From: Psychromicrobium silvestre
Lineage (GTDB): Bacteria > Actinomycetota > Actinomycetes > Actinomycetales > Micrococcaceae
NCBI RefSeq assembly: GCF_013408295.1
Contig: NZ_JACBYQ010000002.1
Location: forward strand, 1,178,001 to 1,242,000
Direction: 5' to 3'
DNA: 64,000 nucleotides
Shown here in pieces: positions 8,272 through 17,851 of this stretch. Position 1 is the first letter of the stretch; the number at the start of each line of letters is the position of its first letter. The translations under genes were made by a program, and so were the position numbers. The notes below the pieces were generated by a model. That model saw only the letters and a program-made list of their open reading frames with translations, did not search any database and was not told the DNA's origin.

Positions 8272-9296
8272 GCTTGCCCACCAGCACCCGGCAATTCGAA
8301 CTAGCCTCGCGTCCAGAAGGATGGCCGGTGGCCGAGAACTTCAGGTTCGCCGAGGCCGAGCTGCCCACCCTGAACGAAGGTGAAATTCTGGTCAAGAACC
8401 TCGCCGTCTCGGTGGATCCTTATATGCGCGGCCGGATGAACGATGTGAAATCGTATGTGCCGCCTTTCCAGCTCGATCAGCCGCTCGAAGGTGGCGCCGT
8501 GGGTGAGGTGCTGGCGAGCCGGGCTGCGGGCACCGAGCCGGGTGACGTCGTCGTTCACGGCTTGGGCTGGCGCGAGCACGCTGTGCTCCCGGCTCAGGCG
8601 GCGAAAAAAGTGGACCTTTCGCTGGCCCCGGCCACAGCTTATCTGGGCGCGCTCGGAATGACCGGGCTGACCGCCTATGCTGGTCTGCTCAAGGTTGCGG
8701 AGTTCAAGGCCGGGGACGTCGTCTTCGTCTCCGGCGCGGCTGGCGCGGTCGGCTCCCTGGTGGGCCAGATCGCTAAGCAATTGGGGGCTTCCCGGGTGAT
8801 TGGCAGTGCGGGATCCCCGGAGAAGGTCGCCAAGTTGCTGAACCTGGGCTTCGATGCGGCTTTCAATTACCACGACGGCCCGGTGAAGGATCAGCTCAAG
8901 GCTGCCCTGGGCGATGAGCCCGGTATCGATGTTTACTTCGACAATGTTGGTGGTGAGCATCTGGAAGCGGCCATCTCGGCGCTGAATCCCTTCGGTCGAG
9001 TGGCGCTGTGCGGAGCGATTAGTCAGTACAACCTGGACCCCGCCTCCGGCAATGCGCCGAGCGGGCCACGCAACCTGGCTCTTGCCATTGGCAAACAGCT
9101 GAGCATCAAGGGCTTCATTGTGGGCTCCTACGCGCAGTACGCGGATGAATATGCGCAGTTCCTGGCCCCGCTGCTGGCAGCCGGGAAGATTCACTCCGAG
9201 GAAACGGTTGTGCACGGTATCGAGAACACCGCGCAGGCCTTCATCGATATGCTCGGCGGCGCCAATACCGGAAAGATGGTCATTTCCCTTGACTGA
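8268..9296 (+). CDS. NADP-dependent MDR oxidoreductase (zinc-free, leukotriene B4 12-hydroxydehydrogenase / CurA type)
   Basis: Medium-chain reductase of the zinc-independent enone/quinone reductase group, acting on alpha,beta-unsaturated carbonyls with NADPH. It has 342 residues. Visible are SVDPYMRGRMND near the N-terminus, the nucleotide-binding VSGAAGAVGSLVGQIAK around residue 155, DVYFDNVGGEHL and GRVALCGAIS. No catalytic zinc cysteines are present. The start overlaps ohr by four bases (ATGA), which suggests a role in clearing reactive carbonyls from lipid peroxidation; this link is inference. Confidence 0.9.
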   Translation: MSLPTSTRQFELASRPEGWPVAENFRFAEAELPTLNEGEILVKNLAVSVDPYMRGRMNDVKSYVPPFQLDQPLEGGAVGEVLASRAAGTEPGDVVVHGLGWREHAVLPAQAAKKVDLSLAPATAYLGALGMTGLTAYAGLLKVAEFKAGDVVFVSGAAGAVGSLVGQIAKQLGASRVIGSAGSPEKVAKLLNLGFDAAFNYHDGPVKDQLKAALGDEPGIDVYFDNVGGEHLEAAISALNPFGRVALCGAISQYNLDPASGNAPSGPRNLALAIGKQLSIKGFIVGSYAQYADEYAQFLAPLLAAGKIHSEETVVHGIENTAQAFIDMLGGANTGKMVISLD

Positions 9297-10326
9297 CACT
9301 TCGCCTCACCCCCACGACAACTCAGTTCCACTGTCCGTTCTAGACCTGGCCAGTGTGGGGGTGGGGCGAAGTTCTGGCCAAGCGCTGCAAAGCTCGACGG
9401 CGCTCGCCCAGGCCGCGGATCGGCTCGGCTATGCGCGGTTCTGGGTAGCGGAGCACCACAATATGCCCGCCGTGGCCTCCACCAACCCGCCCGTGCTACT
9501 CGCTCATCTCGGCGCACACACCGAGCGGATCAAGCTCGGTTCCGGGGGAGTGATGCTGCCCAATCACGCGCCTTTGGTGGTGGCCGAGCAGTTTGCGCTG
9601 TTGGAGGCGCTGCATCCGGGCCGGATTGATTTGGGGATCGGTCGAGCGCCGGGCACCGATGGCCTAACCGCTCAAGCCTTACGGCGGCATACCGATGCCA
9701 TGAGTATCGAGGACTTCCCACTGCACGTGATGGAGACCATGGCAATGCTTGGCGATGTGCGGCCCGAACTCATTGAAGCTCTAGGAACTCGCCAACCGCT
9801 TTCGGCCACCCCAAACGCCAGCTCCTATCCGGAGGTCTGGCTGCTCGGTTCCTCGGGCTACAGTGCCCAGATGGCAGGAATGCTGGGCTTGCGCTACAGC
9901 TACGCTCACCACTTTGCGCCCGACGCCCTGGCCGCCGTCGAACTTTACCGCCGTTCCTTCCAACCCTCGGCCGCGCTGGACAAGCCACATGTGATGATCG
10001 CAACCTCCGCGCTGATCGCCGAGACCGCCGAGCGAGCCGAATTCCTGGCCGGACCGAGCCGGGTACAGGCGCTCGCCCTGCGCAGCGGCATGCTCGGCCC
10101 GATTGTCACCCCGGAACAAGCCGCCGAACGGGGCTTCAGCGAGGCCGAGCTGGCCGCCATGGATCGACTTCCAGCGATCAAGGCCGTTGGCACGGCAGAA
10201 ACTGTGGTGGCTCAATTGCGTTCGCTAGTAGAACAGACCGGTGCAGACGAATTAATGATCACCGGTTACACCTACGACCTCCAGGACCGCATCAACACTC
10301 TTGAGGCGCTGGCCCAGAACTGGTGA
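9289..10326 (+). CDS. LLM-class flavin-dependent oxidoreductase
   Basis: Luciferase-like FMN/F420-type monooxygenase or reductase of unknown substrate. The start is taken as TTG 9289, overlapping the previous stop by eight bases, giving 345 residues. The frame open from 9118 would lie inside the upstream gene. Family features are LDLASVGVGRSS, RFWVAEHHNMP, LGSGGVMLPNHAPLVVAEQFALLE (shown in part), GRIDLGIGRAPG and the late ADELMITGYTYD. This is the bacterial group annotated as alkanal-monooxygenase-like. It is likely the last gene of the ohrR unit, followed by a hairpin. Confidence 0.87.
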   Translation: MTDTSPHPHDNSVPLSVLDLASVGVGRSSGQALQSSTALAQAADRLGYARFWVAEHHNMPAVASTNPPVLLAHLGAHTERIKLGSGGVMLPNHAPLVVAEQFALLEALHPGRIDLGIGRAPGTDGLTAQALRRHTDAMSIEDFPLHVMETMAMLGDVRPELIEALGTRQPLSATPNASSYPEVWLLGSSGYSAQMAGMLGLRYSYAHHFAPDALAAVELYRRSFQPSAALDKPHVMIATSALIAETAERAEFLAGPSRVQALALRSGMLGPIVTPEQAAERGFSEAELAAMDRLPAIKAVGTAETVVAQLRSLVEQTGADELMITGYTYDLQDRINTLEALAQNW

Positions 10327-10332
10327 GCATTC

Positions 10333-10368
10333 CGGGCATCGTTGGTAACGAATTCCCAACGATGCCCG
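10333..10368 (+). terminator. Perfect 13-bp hairpin after the LLM oxidoreductase
   Basis: CGGGCATCGTTGG (10333-10345) pairs perfectly with 10356-10368 around a ten-base loop, starting seven bases after the stop codon. There is no U-tract, so it is a likely but not classical terminator. Confidence 0.6.
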
Positions 10369-10581
10369 CTGCTGGAGGTGAGAGCTTGCCTTCAGTGGGC
10401 ACCGTCACACTAGGATAAGGTGATCATTGCGCTAAGGCTTTTCTCAGGAAGAGCGTGTAGCGCAGCACCACGGGACCTCAGTGAAAACAGAGATGCTCTT
10501 GACGCAGCGCGCCAGGGGGAACGGCCACTCATTGAATACTCATCGTGTTGCTCGTATCTGGCGGGACTTTCTGGAGGAACA

Positions 10582-11691
10582 TTGAAAAACTCACTGCAAC
10601 GCGTCGCACTACGCGGAGCCACCCTTGGCGCCGTGACTTTGAGCGCAACTGCACTGTTGCTTACTGGCTGTGGGGCCGCACCGAGCAGCAGTTCATCGGA
10701 CTCAGGCTCAGCCAAGAGCGACTTCTTGGCGTGCATGGTCTCTGATTCGGGCGGGTTCGACGATAAATCGTTCAACCAGTCCAGCCACGACGGCCTGCTA
10801 GCCGCCGAAAAGGACCTGGGCATCCAGCAGAAGTCGGTGCAGTCGAAGGCTGACACCGATTACGATCCGAACCTGCGCTCCATGGTTCAGCAAGGCTGCA
10901 AGCTGACGGTCACGGTCGGCTTCCTGCTGGGAGACTCAACGAAGTCGATCGCCACCGCGAACCCGAACAGCCACTTCGCCATTGTCGATTACAGTGACCC
11001 CACGTTCCCTAAGAACGTGAAATCAATTGTTTACGATACGGCTCAGGCAGCCTTCATGGCCGGATACCTGGCCGCAGGCACCACCAAGACCGGCAAGGTA
11101 GCGACCTTCGGCGGCGCCAATATTCCTACCGTGACCATCTTCATGGATGGCTTTGCCGATGGTGTGAAGTACTACAACACCCAGAAGAGCAAGTCTGTCC
11201 AACTGCTCGGCTGGGACAAAGACAAGCAGGACGGCACCTTCGTGGGTGACTTCAAGCAGGTCGACAAGGGTAAGGTGCTCACCCAGGGCTTCCTGGATCA
11301 GGGCGCGGATATCGTGATGCCGGTTGCTGGTCCGGTCGGTGCCGGTGCAGGTGCCGCTATTGTGGCCGCGAAGGCTGCTGGCAAGGACGCCAAGCTGATT
11401 TGGGTTGACACCGATGGCTACGTCTCCGCCCCTGATTACAAGTCGGTGCTGCTGACCTCGGTCACCAAGGGACTGTCCACCTCGGTTGAGGCCGTTATCA
11501 AGGACGATGCCGCAGGCAAGTTCGACTCCACCCCGTACGTTGGAACCCTGGAAAATGGTGGCGTGGGCCTGGCCCCGTTCCACGATCTAGATTCCGCCGT
11601 ACCGGCCGAGTTGAAGACCGAATTGGATAAGATCAAAACGGATATCGTCTCCGGTGCTATCAAGGTCGAATCCAAGGCCAGCCCGAAATAA
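10582..11691 (+). CDS. BMP/PnrA-family nucleoside-binding lipoprotein
   Basis: Extracytoplasmic substrate-binding lipoprotein of the basic membrane protein / PnrA family, which binds purine and other nucleosides. I choose TTG 10582, which has GGAGGA four bases upstream and gives a proper signal peptide with lipobox LTGC (C30); earlier in-frame codons lack this. The mature 340 residues show DSGGFDDKSFNQSSHDGL, a family hallmark, and PVGAGAGAAIVAAK and WVDTDGYVSAPDY later. The downstream ABC ATPase, two permeases, cdd and deoA strongly support nucleoside uptake. Confidence 0.92.
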   Translation: MKNSLQRVALRGATLGAVTLSATALLLTGCGAAPSSSSSDSGSAKSDFLACMVSDSGGFDDKSFNQSSHDGLLAAEKDLGIQQKSVQSKADTDYDPNLRSMVQQGCKLTVTVGFLLGDSTKSIATANPNSHFAIVDYSDPTFPKNVKSIVYDTAQAAFMAGYLAAGTTKTGKVATFGGANIPTVTIFMDGFADGVKYYNTQKSKSVQLLGWDKDKQDGTFVGDFKQVDKGKVLTQGFLDQGADIVMPVAGPVGAGAGAAIVAAKAAGKDAKLIWVDTDGYVSAPDYKSVLLTSVTKGLSTSVEAVIKDDAAGKFDSTPYVGTLENGGVGLAPFHDLDSAVPAELKTELDKIKTDIVSGAIKVESKASPK

Positions 11692-11708
11692 TAGCTGAAC
11701 TCGATGGG

Positions 11709-11760
11709 CGCGCTGCCCTTTGGTGCACGGCATCAGCCGGGCCGAAGGGCAGCGCGTTTT
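11709..11760 (+). terminator. Intra-operon terminator or attenuator after the binding-protein gene
   Basis: CGCGCTGCCCTT (11709-11720) pairs perfectly with 11745-11756 and is followed by TTTT (11757-11760). It lies between the binding-protein gene and the transporter ATPase, whose GTG is 20 bases further on. Such a leaky terminator would make more lipoprotein than transporter, a common arrangement in ABC operons. Confidence 0.75.
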
Positions 11761-11779
11761 CGGCGTTGGAAGGTAAAAA

Positions 11780-13348
11780 GTGAAACTCGAACTCAGGGGA
11801 ATCACCAAGAAATTTGGTTCCCTAGTCGCCAATGACCACATAGACCTGGTGGTGGAGGCCGGACAAGTTCATTGCCTTTTGGGTGAGAACGGTGCTGGCA
11901 AGTCCACCCTGATGAACGTGCTCTACGGACTCTACGACCCCACCGAGGGGGAGATTTTAGTCGATGACAAAGAAGTCGTCTTCAAGAACCCCGGGGATGC
12001 GATGGCGGCCGGTATTGGCATGGTGCACCAGCACTTCATGCTGATTCCGGTCTTCACCGTTGCAGAGAACGTGGCGCTCGGCAATGAGACCACCAAAGCA
12101 GCAGGAATGCTGGATCTGGAAGCCACCCGGAAGAAGATCCGGCAGATTTCTGAGCAATACGGCTTCGATGTAGATCCCGATGCAATGGTCGAGGACCTGC
12201 CGGTTGGGGTCCAGCAACGAGTGGAAATCATTAAGGCGCTGGTCCGGGACGCCGAAATCCTGATTTTGGATGAGCCGACGGCGGTACTCACCCCGCAGGA
12301 GACGGATGAGTTGCTGGAGATCATCAGGCAGCTCAAAAAAGATGGGAAGTCGATTGTTTTCATCTCGCATAAGCTGCGCGAGGTCAAGGCGATTTCGGAC
12401 ACCATCACCATCATTCGTCGAGGGAAGGTTGTCGGCTCGGCAGAGCCCAGCGCCAGCCCTACCGAACTTGCCTCTGCCATGGTCGGTCACGCCGTGAGCC
12501 TGAGCCTGAATAAGGCTCCTGCGCAGCCGGGTGAAGTGACTTTCCAGGTGCGCAATCTGACCGTGATCGATCAGAACGGCCAGCATGTGGTGGACGATTT
12601 GTCCTTCGACATCGCCAAGGGTGAGGTGCTCGCGGTCGCCGGGGTGCAAGGTAACGGCCAGACCGAGTTGACCGAGGCGATCCTGGGCGTGCAGGCGCAC
12701 ACCAGCGGATCGATCAAGCTGGATGGCCAGGAACTGCTCGGCAAGAGCGTTAAGGACGTACTCGGCTCCGGAGTCGGTTTTGTCCCGGAAGACCGCAATG
12801 TCGATGGCTTGGTGGGCAGCTTCAGTATCGCCGAAAACATGGTCTTGGATCTTTACGACAAGGCTCCTTTTGCGAGCGGAATCGCGATGAAACCGGGCGT
12901 CATCGCGAAACAAGCGCAAGCCAAGGTCGAAGAGTTTGACGTGCGGACGCCGTCGATCAGCACTCCGGCAAGCTCGCTCTCCGGTGGCAACCAGCAGAAG
13001 GTGGTGTTGGCCAGAGAGCTCTCACGGCCGCTTAGCCTTTTTATCGCCTCCCAGCCAACGCGTGGCCTGGATGTCGGCTCTATTGAATTCGTACACAAAC
13101 GGGTGATCGCCGAGCGTGACCACGGTACCCCGGTAATGATTGTTTCCACCGAGCTCGATGAGGTCGTCGAGCTGGCGGACCGGATTGCGGTGCTCTACCA
13201 GGGCAAACTCGTTTCCATTGTGCCGCCGGATACCTCTCGGGATGTGCTCGGCTTAATGATGGCCGGGCTCTCCGTGGAGGACGCCGAGAAACAGCTCACC
13301 GAACAGCACTCGATTGACCCTTCGGCTAATGGAGGCAGCCATGTCTGA
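11780..13348 (+). CDS. Nucleoside ABC transporter ATP-binding protein (two fused ATPase domains)
   Basis: Energises nucleoside import together with the two permeases that follow. It has 522 residues with duplicated ATPase domains, as in the RbsA/NupO group. The first domain has Walker A GENGAGKST (about 35-43), a non-canonical signature PVGVQQR and Walker B ILILDEPTAVL. The second has a degenerate P-loop GVQGNGQTE, signature LSGGNQQ and a Walker B that reads FIASQPTRGLD with no catalytic glutamate, normal for this family. GTG start after AAGGT. Its end overlaps the next start by eight bases. Confidence 0.94.
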   Translation: MKLELRGITKKFGSLVANDHIDLVVEAGQVHCLLGENGAGKSTLMNVLYGLYDPTEGEILVDDKEVVFKNPGDAMAAGIGMVHQHFMLIPVFTVAENVALGNETTKAAGMLDLEATRKKIRQISEQYGFDVDPDAMVEDLPVGVQQRVEIIKALVRDAEILILDEPTAVLTPQETDELLEIIRQLKKDGKSIVFISHKLREVKAISDTITIIRRGKVVGSAEPSASPTELASAMVGHAVSLSLNKAPAQPGEVTFQVRNLTVIDQNGQHVVDDLSFDIAKGEVLAVAGVQGNGQTELTEAILGVQAHTSGSIKLDGQELLGKSVKDVLGSGVGFVPEDRNVDGLVGSFSIAENMVLDLYDKAPFASGIAMKPGVIAKQAQAKVEEFDVRTPSISTPASSLSGGNQQKVVLARELSRPLSLFIASQPTRGLDVGSIEFVHKRVIAERDHGTPVMIVSTELDEVVELADRIAVLYQGKLVSIVPPDTSRDVLGLMMAGLSVEDAEKQLTEQHSIDPSANGGSHV

Positions 13349-14597
13349 ACCCCAGACCTCAACCGAACCGCCAGCCAAGGTGGTTCCGGCAAAACCTGCC
13401 GAACAGCAAGATTCGCTCTTGCGGCAAATCTTTACCGGCAATGCCATGGTTTCGGTGCTGGCCATTGTGCTTTCCATCGTTATTGGCGGCATCCTGATGG
13501 CCATCACCAATCCCAAGGTGGCTGAGACCGCGGGATACTTCTTCGCCAAACCGGGGGATCTAATCGCCGAGGTGCTCAGGCCCTTCGGAGCCTTGATCCA
13601 GGGCAGCATCTTCAACTGGGAAGGTGTTGATGCTGCGGCTAAGTTCTACCCGATTACCGAAACCCTCACGGTGGCCACGCCGCTGATCTGTGCCGGGCTG
13701 GGCGTGGCGCTCGCCTTCCGGGCAGGGCTGTTCAACATCGGTGCCCAGGGCCAGATCATTATTGGTGCGTTCTTCGGCGCCTATATCGGTTTCGCCTGGC
13801 ACTTGCCCTGGGGGCTGCATCTGATTCTGGTGATCCTTGCTGGGCTCTTGGGTGGGGCAATCTGGGGTGGCGTGGTTGGCCTCCTGAAGGCGCGAACCGG
13901 CGCTCACGAGGTCATTGTGACCATCATGCTCAACTACGTAGCCAATTTCTTGCTGGCTTATCTGCTGACCCTGCCGGCGTTTCAGCGGCCGGGCTCCAGC
14001 AACCCGATCTCACCTTTCCTGGATGACACCGCCCAGTTCCCCTTGCTACTGGGTTCACAGTTCCGTCTGCACGCGGGGTTCCTACTGGCCGTGCTAGCTA
14101 CCGTGCTGGTTTGGTGGCTTTTGAACCGATCCACACTGGGCTTCGAATTCCGGGCCGTCGGCGCTAACCCCCACGCCTCTAAGACTGCGGGTATCAACGT
14201 GGCGCGCAGCACCATCGTGGTGATGGCGATTGCGGGTGCCCTGGCGGGGCTGGCGGGCGTTATGCAGGTATCCGGAACGGAGAAATACCTTTCCGGCGGA
14301 GTTTCTGCCTCCATTGGCTTCGATGCGATCACCGTGGCTTTGCTCGGTCGCTCTACCCCCTGGGGTACCTTCTTCGCGGGCCTGCTCTTCGGAGCCTTCA
14401 GGGCCGGTGGCGTGGTGATGCAATCGGAAACCGGAACCCCTATCGATATTGTGCTGGTCATTCAGTCCTTGATCGTCCTGTTTATCGCAGCCCCGCCGCT
14501 CGTGCGGGCCATCTTCGGCCTGAACAAGCGCAAGAAAAAGACCAAGGCTAAACCGGCCTCAGCCGAAACTTCTCTGACGGGCGGAGCAACCGTATGA
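13341..14597 (+). CDS. Nucleoside ABC transporter permease 1
   Basis: Inner-membrane permease of the BMP-type nucleoside importer. The ATG at 13341 has GGAGG five bases upstream and sits inside the end of the ATPase gene. The 418-residue protein has a Pro/Glu-rich cytoplasmic N-terminus (about 1-30), then about nine or ten hydrophobic helices. Family motifs are AFRAGLFNIGAQGQ, GAHEVIVTIMLNYVA, FRAVGANPHASKTAGIN and a basic C-terminal tail with KRKKKTK. It overlaps permease 2 by ATGA. Confidence 0.93.
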   Translation: MSEPQTSTEPPAKVVPAKPAEQQDSLLRQIFTGNAMVSVLAIVLSIVIGGILMAITNPKVAETAGYFFAKPGDLIAEVLRPFGALIQGSIFNWEGVDAAAKFYPITETLTVATPLICAGLGVALAFRAGLFNIGAQGQIIIGAFFGAYIGFAWHLPWGLHLILVILAGLLGGAIWGGVVGLLKARTGAHEVIVTIMLNYVANFLLAYLLTLPAFQRPGSSNPISPFLDDTAQFPLLLGSQFRLHAGFLLAVLATVLVWWLLNRSTLGFEFRAVGANPHASKTAGINVARSTIVVMAIAGALAGLAGVMQVSGTEKYLSGGVSASIGFDAITVALLGRSTPWGTFFAGLLFGAFRAGGVVMQSETGTPIDIVLVIQSLIVLFIAAPPLVRAIFGLNKRKKKTKAKPASAETSLTGGATV

Positions 14598-16069
14598 GCA
14601 CCGTGACTCAAACTCCAAAAAGCGCCTCCGACGGTGCACATCGCAATCCGGTAAAAGTTGAACTGGTGAGCTGGAAAGCTGGCGTCGGCTTGAGCCTGCT
14701 GGCGTTGTTAGGTCTGGTTCTCTTTGGCTTCCTGGCCAATAACAAAACGGCCGGTTTCCGAATCACCGATGTTCAGGATGCTGGCACCGCCGGCGTCGTC
14801 GCCTGGGTCACCCTGGTTGTCGCGGTAGCGGCGGTGGCTTGGCTCGGATTCCGCTGGTGGGCTGGTCGTGGCAAAGCGCAAGCTCGCTGGTTACCGGTAA
14901 CTTTAGTGACCGCCGTCGTGGTTGCGGTGCTTGCCCTGCTGGGCGTCACCAAGGTGGAGGTGATTAGCGTGCCGGCAGCCCCCTTTGGCTGGGTGGTGGC
15001 GATCTTGCTCTGCTTACTCGCGGCCTATGCCGTGTGGCTAACCACGCAGAAGCGGAAGCTTCCGGGCTGGCTGGGTGGCGTTTTCGCGCTCCTCTTCGTC
15101 TTTGGTTTCCTGGTCTGGATTGTGGCCGGTGGCCGCGATGACTTGCCCTCGATTTCCTTGCTCGGACTGATCGCCGGAGCCGTCACCTTGGCAGTACCGC
15201 TGGTCTTTGGTTCGCTTTCCGGCGTGCTCAGTGAGCGCGTGGGTGTAGTGAATATCGCGATCGAAGGCCAACTGCTGCTCGGTGCCTTCAGCGCGGCCGT
15301 GGTCGGTACGATTACCGGCAATGTCTTTATTGGACTGTTGGCTGCCGCCGTTGCGGGGGCCCTGGTGTCCTTGGTGCTTGCCGTAGTGAGCATCAAGTAC
15401 CTGGTGAATCAGATCATTGTTGGCGTGGTGCTCAACGTTCTGGTCTCGGGTTTGACCAGCTTCCTGTTCTCCACCGTGCTCACCGCTAACCCGGAGCAGT
15501 TCAACCAGCCGCCCAGGCTGGATCCGATCACCATTCCCTTCCTTTCGGAAATCCCGATCATCGGCCCGATCCTGTTCCGGCAGTCGCTCATCGGCTACCT
15601 GATGTATATCGCGGTGATCGTGGTCTATCTCGGCCTCTACTACACCAAGTGGGGCCTGCGCGTGCGGGCCGTTGGTGAGCATCCGCAGGCCGCGGATACC
15701 GTGGGAATTAACGTCAACCGCACCCGGTTCTGGAACGTCTTGCTGGGCGGTGCGGTGGCGGGTATTGGTGGCTCGTTCTTCGCCCTGGTCTCGGCCGATG
15801 CCTTTAGCAAGGACATGTCCGCCGGTAAGGGCTATATTGCCCTGGCTGCACTCATCTTCGGTCGTTGGAATCCGATTGGCGCCTTCCTGGCAGCCTTGTT
15901 ATTCGGCTTCGCGGATAATTTGCAATCGATTATCACAATTATCGGATCGCCGGTTCCTGGACAGTTTATGGCGATGCTGCCCTATGTTTTGACCATCATC
16001 GCGGTGGCCGGATTGGTGGGACGTTCCAGACCACCCGCGGCTTCTGGCGAGCCCTATGTCAAGGGCTGA
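14594..16069 (+). CDS. Nucleoside ABC transporter permease 2
   Basis: Second membrane subunit of the same importer, 491 residues. It begins with four extra hydrophobic segments in the first ~180 residues, before the family core; this N-terminal extension is longer than in typical second permeases. The core shows SERVGVVNIAIEGQLLLGAF, VLNVLVSGLTSF, RAVGEHPQAADTVGIN and the glycine-rich ALIFGRWNPIGAFLAALLFG (in part). It is coupled to permease 1 by ATGA; cdd follows immediately. Confidence 0.92.
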   Translation: MSTVTQTPKSASDGAHRNPVKVELVSWKAGVGLSLLALLGLVLFGFLANNKTAGFRITDVQDAGTAGVVAWVTLVVAVAAVAWLGFRWWAGRGKAQARWLPVTLVTAVVVAVLALLGVTKVEVISVPAAPFGWVVAILLCLLAAYAVWLTTQKRKLPGWLGGVFALLFVFGFLVWIVAGGRDDLPSISLLGLIAGAVTLAVPLVFGSLSGVLSERVGVVNIAIEGQLLLGAFSAAVVGTITGNVFIGLLAAAVAGALVSLVLAVVSIKYLVNQIIVGVVLNVLVSGLTSFLFSTVLTANPEQFNQPPRLDPITIPFLSEIPIIGPILFRQSLIGYLMYIAVIVVYLGLYYTKWGLRVRAVGEHPQAADTVGINVNRTRFWNVLLGGAVAGIGGSFFALVSADAFSKDMSAGKGYIALAALIFGRWNPIGAFLAALLFGFADNLQSIITIIGSPVPGQFMAMLPYVLTIIAVAGLVGRSRPPAASGEPYVKG

Positions 16070-16070
16070 G

Positions 16071-16526
16071 ATGGCTCGACACGACGGCGACTCCCGGCCT
16101 GAAGTGGGTGGAGCCAAGTTGGATGCGGCTGAGGTGGATTGGGCGGCGCTGGCGGAGGCGGCCAAAGAAGCCATGAGCCATGCCTACGCCCCTTACTCCC
16201 GCTTCCCGGTGGGAGCCGCGGCGTTCACCGAGGATGGGCGGCTGGTCACCGGCTGCAATGTGGAGAACGCCTCCTACGGTCTGACTCTCTGCGCGGAATG
16301 CACCTTGGTGGGTGCGCTGCAGATGAGCGGCGGCGGTAGGCTGGCAGCCTTCTACTGCGTGGACGGCGAAGGCAATGTGCTGATGCCCTGCGGTCGCTGC
16401 CGACAATTGCTTTATGAACACCGTGCCCCCGGCATGCAACTGATGACGGTCTCCGGGATCAAGACCATGGATCAGGTCTTGCCGGATGCCTTTGGACCCG
16501 AAAACTTAGATCTTGAGGAGTCATAA
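16071..16526 (+). CDS. cdd: Cytidine deaminase
   Basis: Zinc enzyme that converts cytidine or deoxycytidine to uridine or deoxyuridine in nucleoside salvage. The ATG at 16071 is one base after the permease stop and has AAGGG five bases upstream; an in-frame ATG at 16056 would overlap the permease by 14 bases and is a weaker choice. Conserved residues: NVENASYGL then the zinc motif CAEC, and PCGRCRQ with the other two zinc cysteines. Short tetrameric class, about 150 residues. Two bases separate it from deoA. Confidence 0.95.
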   Translation: MARHDGDSRPEVGGAKLDAAEVDWAALAEAAKEAMSHAYAPYSRFPVGAAAFTEDGRLVTGCNVENASYGLTLCAECTLVGALQMSGGGRLAAFYCVDGEGNVLMPCGRCRQLLYEHRAPGMQLMTVSGIKTMDQVLPDAFGPENLDLEES

Positions 16527-16528
16527 CC

Positions 16529-17851
16529 ATGGCTGAATCGTTCGACGCCGTAGATATTATCCGCACCAAGCGTGATCACGGCGTGCTTTCTGCCGAGCAG
16601 ATTGCCTGGACCATCGACGCATATACCCGCGGGGTGATTGCCGAGGAACAGATGTCCGCGCTCAATATGGCTATTCTGCTCAATGGCATGAACCGTGCAG
16701 AGATCGCGCAATGGACGGCCGCGATGATCGCCTCGGGGGAGCGGATGGACTTTTCCGCGCTGCGACCGGTGGCCGGTGGCCCGGTCAATTCGAGCGGCAG
16801 CAAGCCGACCGCGGATAAGCATTCGACCGGCGGTGTGGGAGACAAGATTACCTTGCCGTTGGCCCCGCTGGTCGCCGTTTTCGGGGTGGCGGTTCCACAG
16901 CTCTCCGGCCGTGGGCTAGGCCACACCGGAGGCACCCTGGACAAACTAGAGGCGATTCCCGGCTGGCGCGCAGCACTGAGCAATGACGAGATGATGCGCC
17001 AATTACAGGACGTCGGTGCGGTAATCTGCGCAGCCGGTTCCGGCCTAGCTCCGGCAGATAAGCGGCTCTATGCGCTCCGCGATGTGACCGGCACGGTGGA
17101 AGCCATCCCGTTGATCGCTTCTTCCATTATGAGCAAGAAGATCGCGGAAGGCACCGGCTCGTTGGTGCTCGATGTCAAGGTGGGTTCCGGCGCATTTATG
17201 AAAGACGTTACTCAGGCTCGGGAACTGGCCGAGACCATGGTCGCCCTGGGCACCGATGCTGGGGTGAAGACGGTGGCACTGCTCACCGATATGAGTACCC
17301 CGCTCGGCCTGACCGCAGGGAACGCCATCGAGGTTGAGGAATCCGTTGAGGTACTTGCCGGTGGTGGACCGGAGGACGTGGTGGAACTGACCGTGCGGCT
17401 GGCCGAGGAAATGCTGGAAGCGGCCGGGGTACACGGTGCCGATCCGGCTGCCGCACTCAAGGACGGGCGCGCAATGGACGCCTGGAACCGGATGATTGAG
17501 GCGCAGGGCGGGGACCCCCGAGCGACCTTGCCGGTTGCCAAGGAATCCGAGACCATCTACGCGCCCGCCGACGGGGTGCTGGTAGGCCTGGATGCGCTGA
17601 GCGTGGGCGTTGCCGCCTGGCGCTTAGGCGCCGGGCGTGCCCGTAAGGAAGACCAGGTGCAGGCTGGGGCTGGAGTTCGGATGCATGCTAAGCCGGGCGC
17701 CGTCGTGCGTGCCGGGGAGCCGCTGATGACCCTGCTGACGGACACTCCGGACCGTTTTGAGCGAGCCAAAGAAGCCTTGGCAGAGGCCGTGGTGATTGCG
17801 CCAGAGGGCTCGCGCCCGGACCATCAGCTGATCATTGACCGGATCGCCTGA
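16529..17851 (+). CDS. deoA: Thymidine / pyrimidine-nucleoside phosphorylase
   Basis: Cleaves thymidine or uridine with phosphate, giving the free base and (deoxy)ribose-1-phosphate. It has 440 residues. Signature blocks are SSGSKPTADKHSTGGVGDK (phosphate and nucleoside binding; part shown) and LSGRGLGHTGGTLDKLE. The C-terminal barrel-sandwich domain begins near residue 350. GAGGAG before ATG 16529 is a good ribosome site. As the last gene of the importer-cdd unit it defines a pyrimidine nucleoside catabolic operon. Confidence 0.95.
   Translation: MAESFDAVDIIRTKRDHGVLSAEQIAWTIDAYTRGVIAEEQMSALNMAILLNGMNRAEIAQWTAAMIASGERMDFSALRPVAGGPVNSSGSKPTADKHSTGGVGDKITLPLAPLVAVFGVAVPQLSGRGLGHTGGTLDKLEAIPGWRAALSNDEMMRQLQDVGAVICAAGSGLAPADKRLYALRDVTGTVEAIPLIASSIMSKKIAEGTGSLVLDVKVGSGAFMKDVTQARELAETMVALGTDAGVKTVALLTDMSTPLGLTAGNAIEVEESVEVLAGGGPEDVVELTVRLAEEMLEAAGVHGADPAAALKDGRAMDAWNRMIEAQGGDPRATLPVAKESETIYAPADGVLVGLDALSVGVAAWRLGAGRARKEDQVQAGAGVRMHAKPGAVVRAGEPLMTLLTDTPDRFERAKEALAEAVVIAPEGSRPDHQLIIDRIA

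Noticed and set aside
8301-9299. Large minus-strand frame opposite the MDR oxidoreductase
   Set aside because: Shadow of a well-supported plus-strand gene with overlaps to both neighbours.
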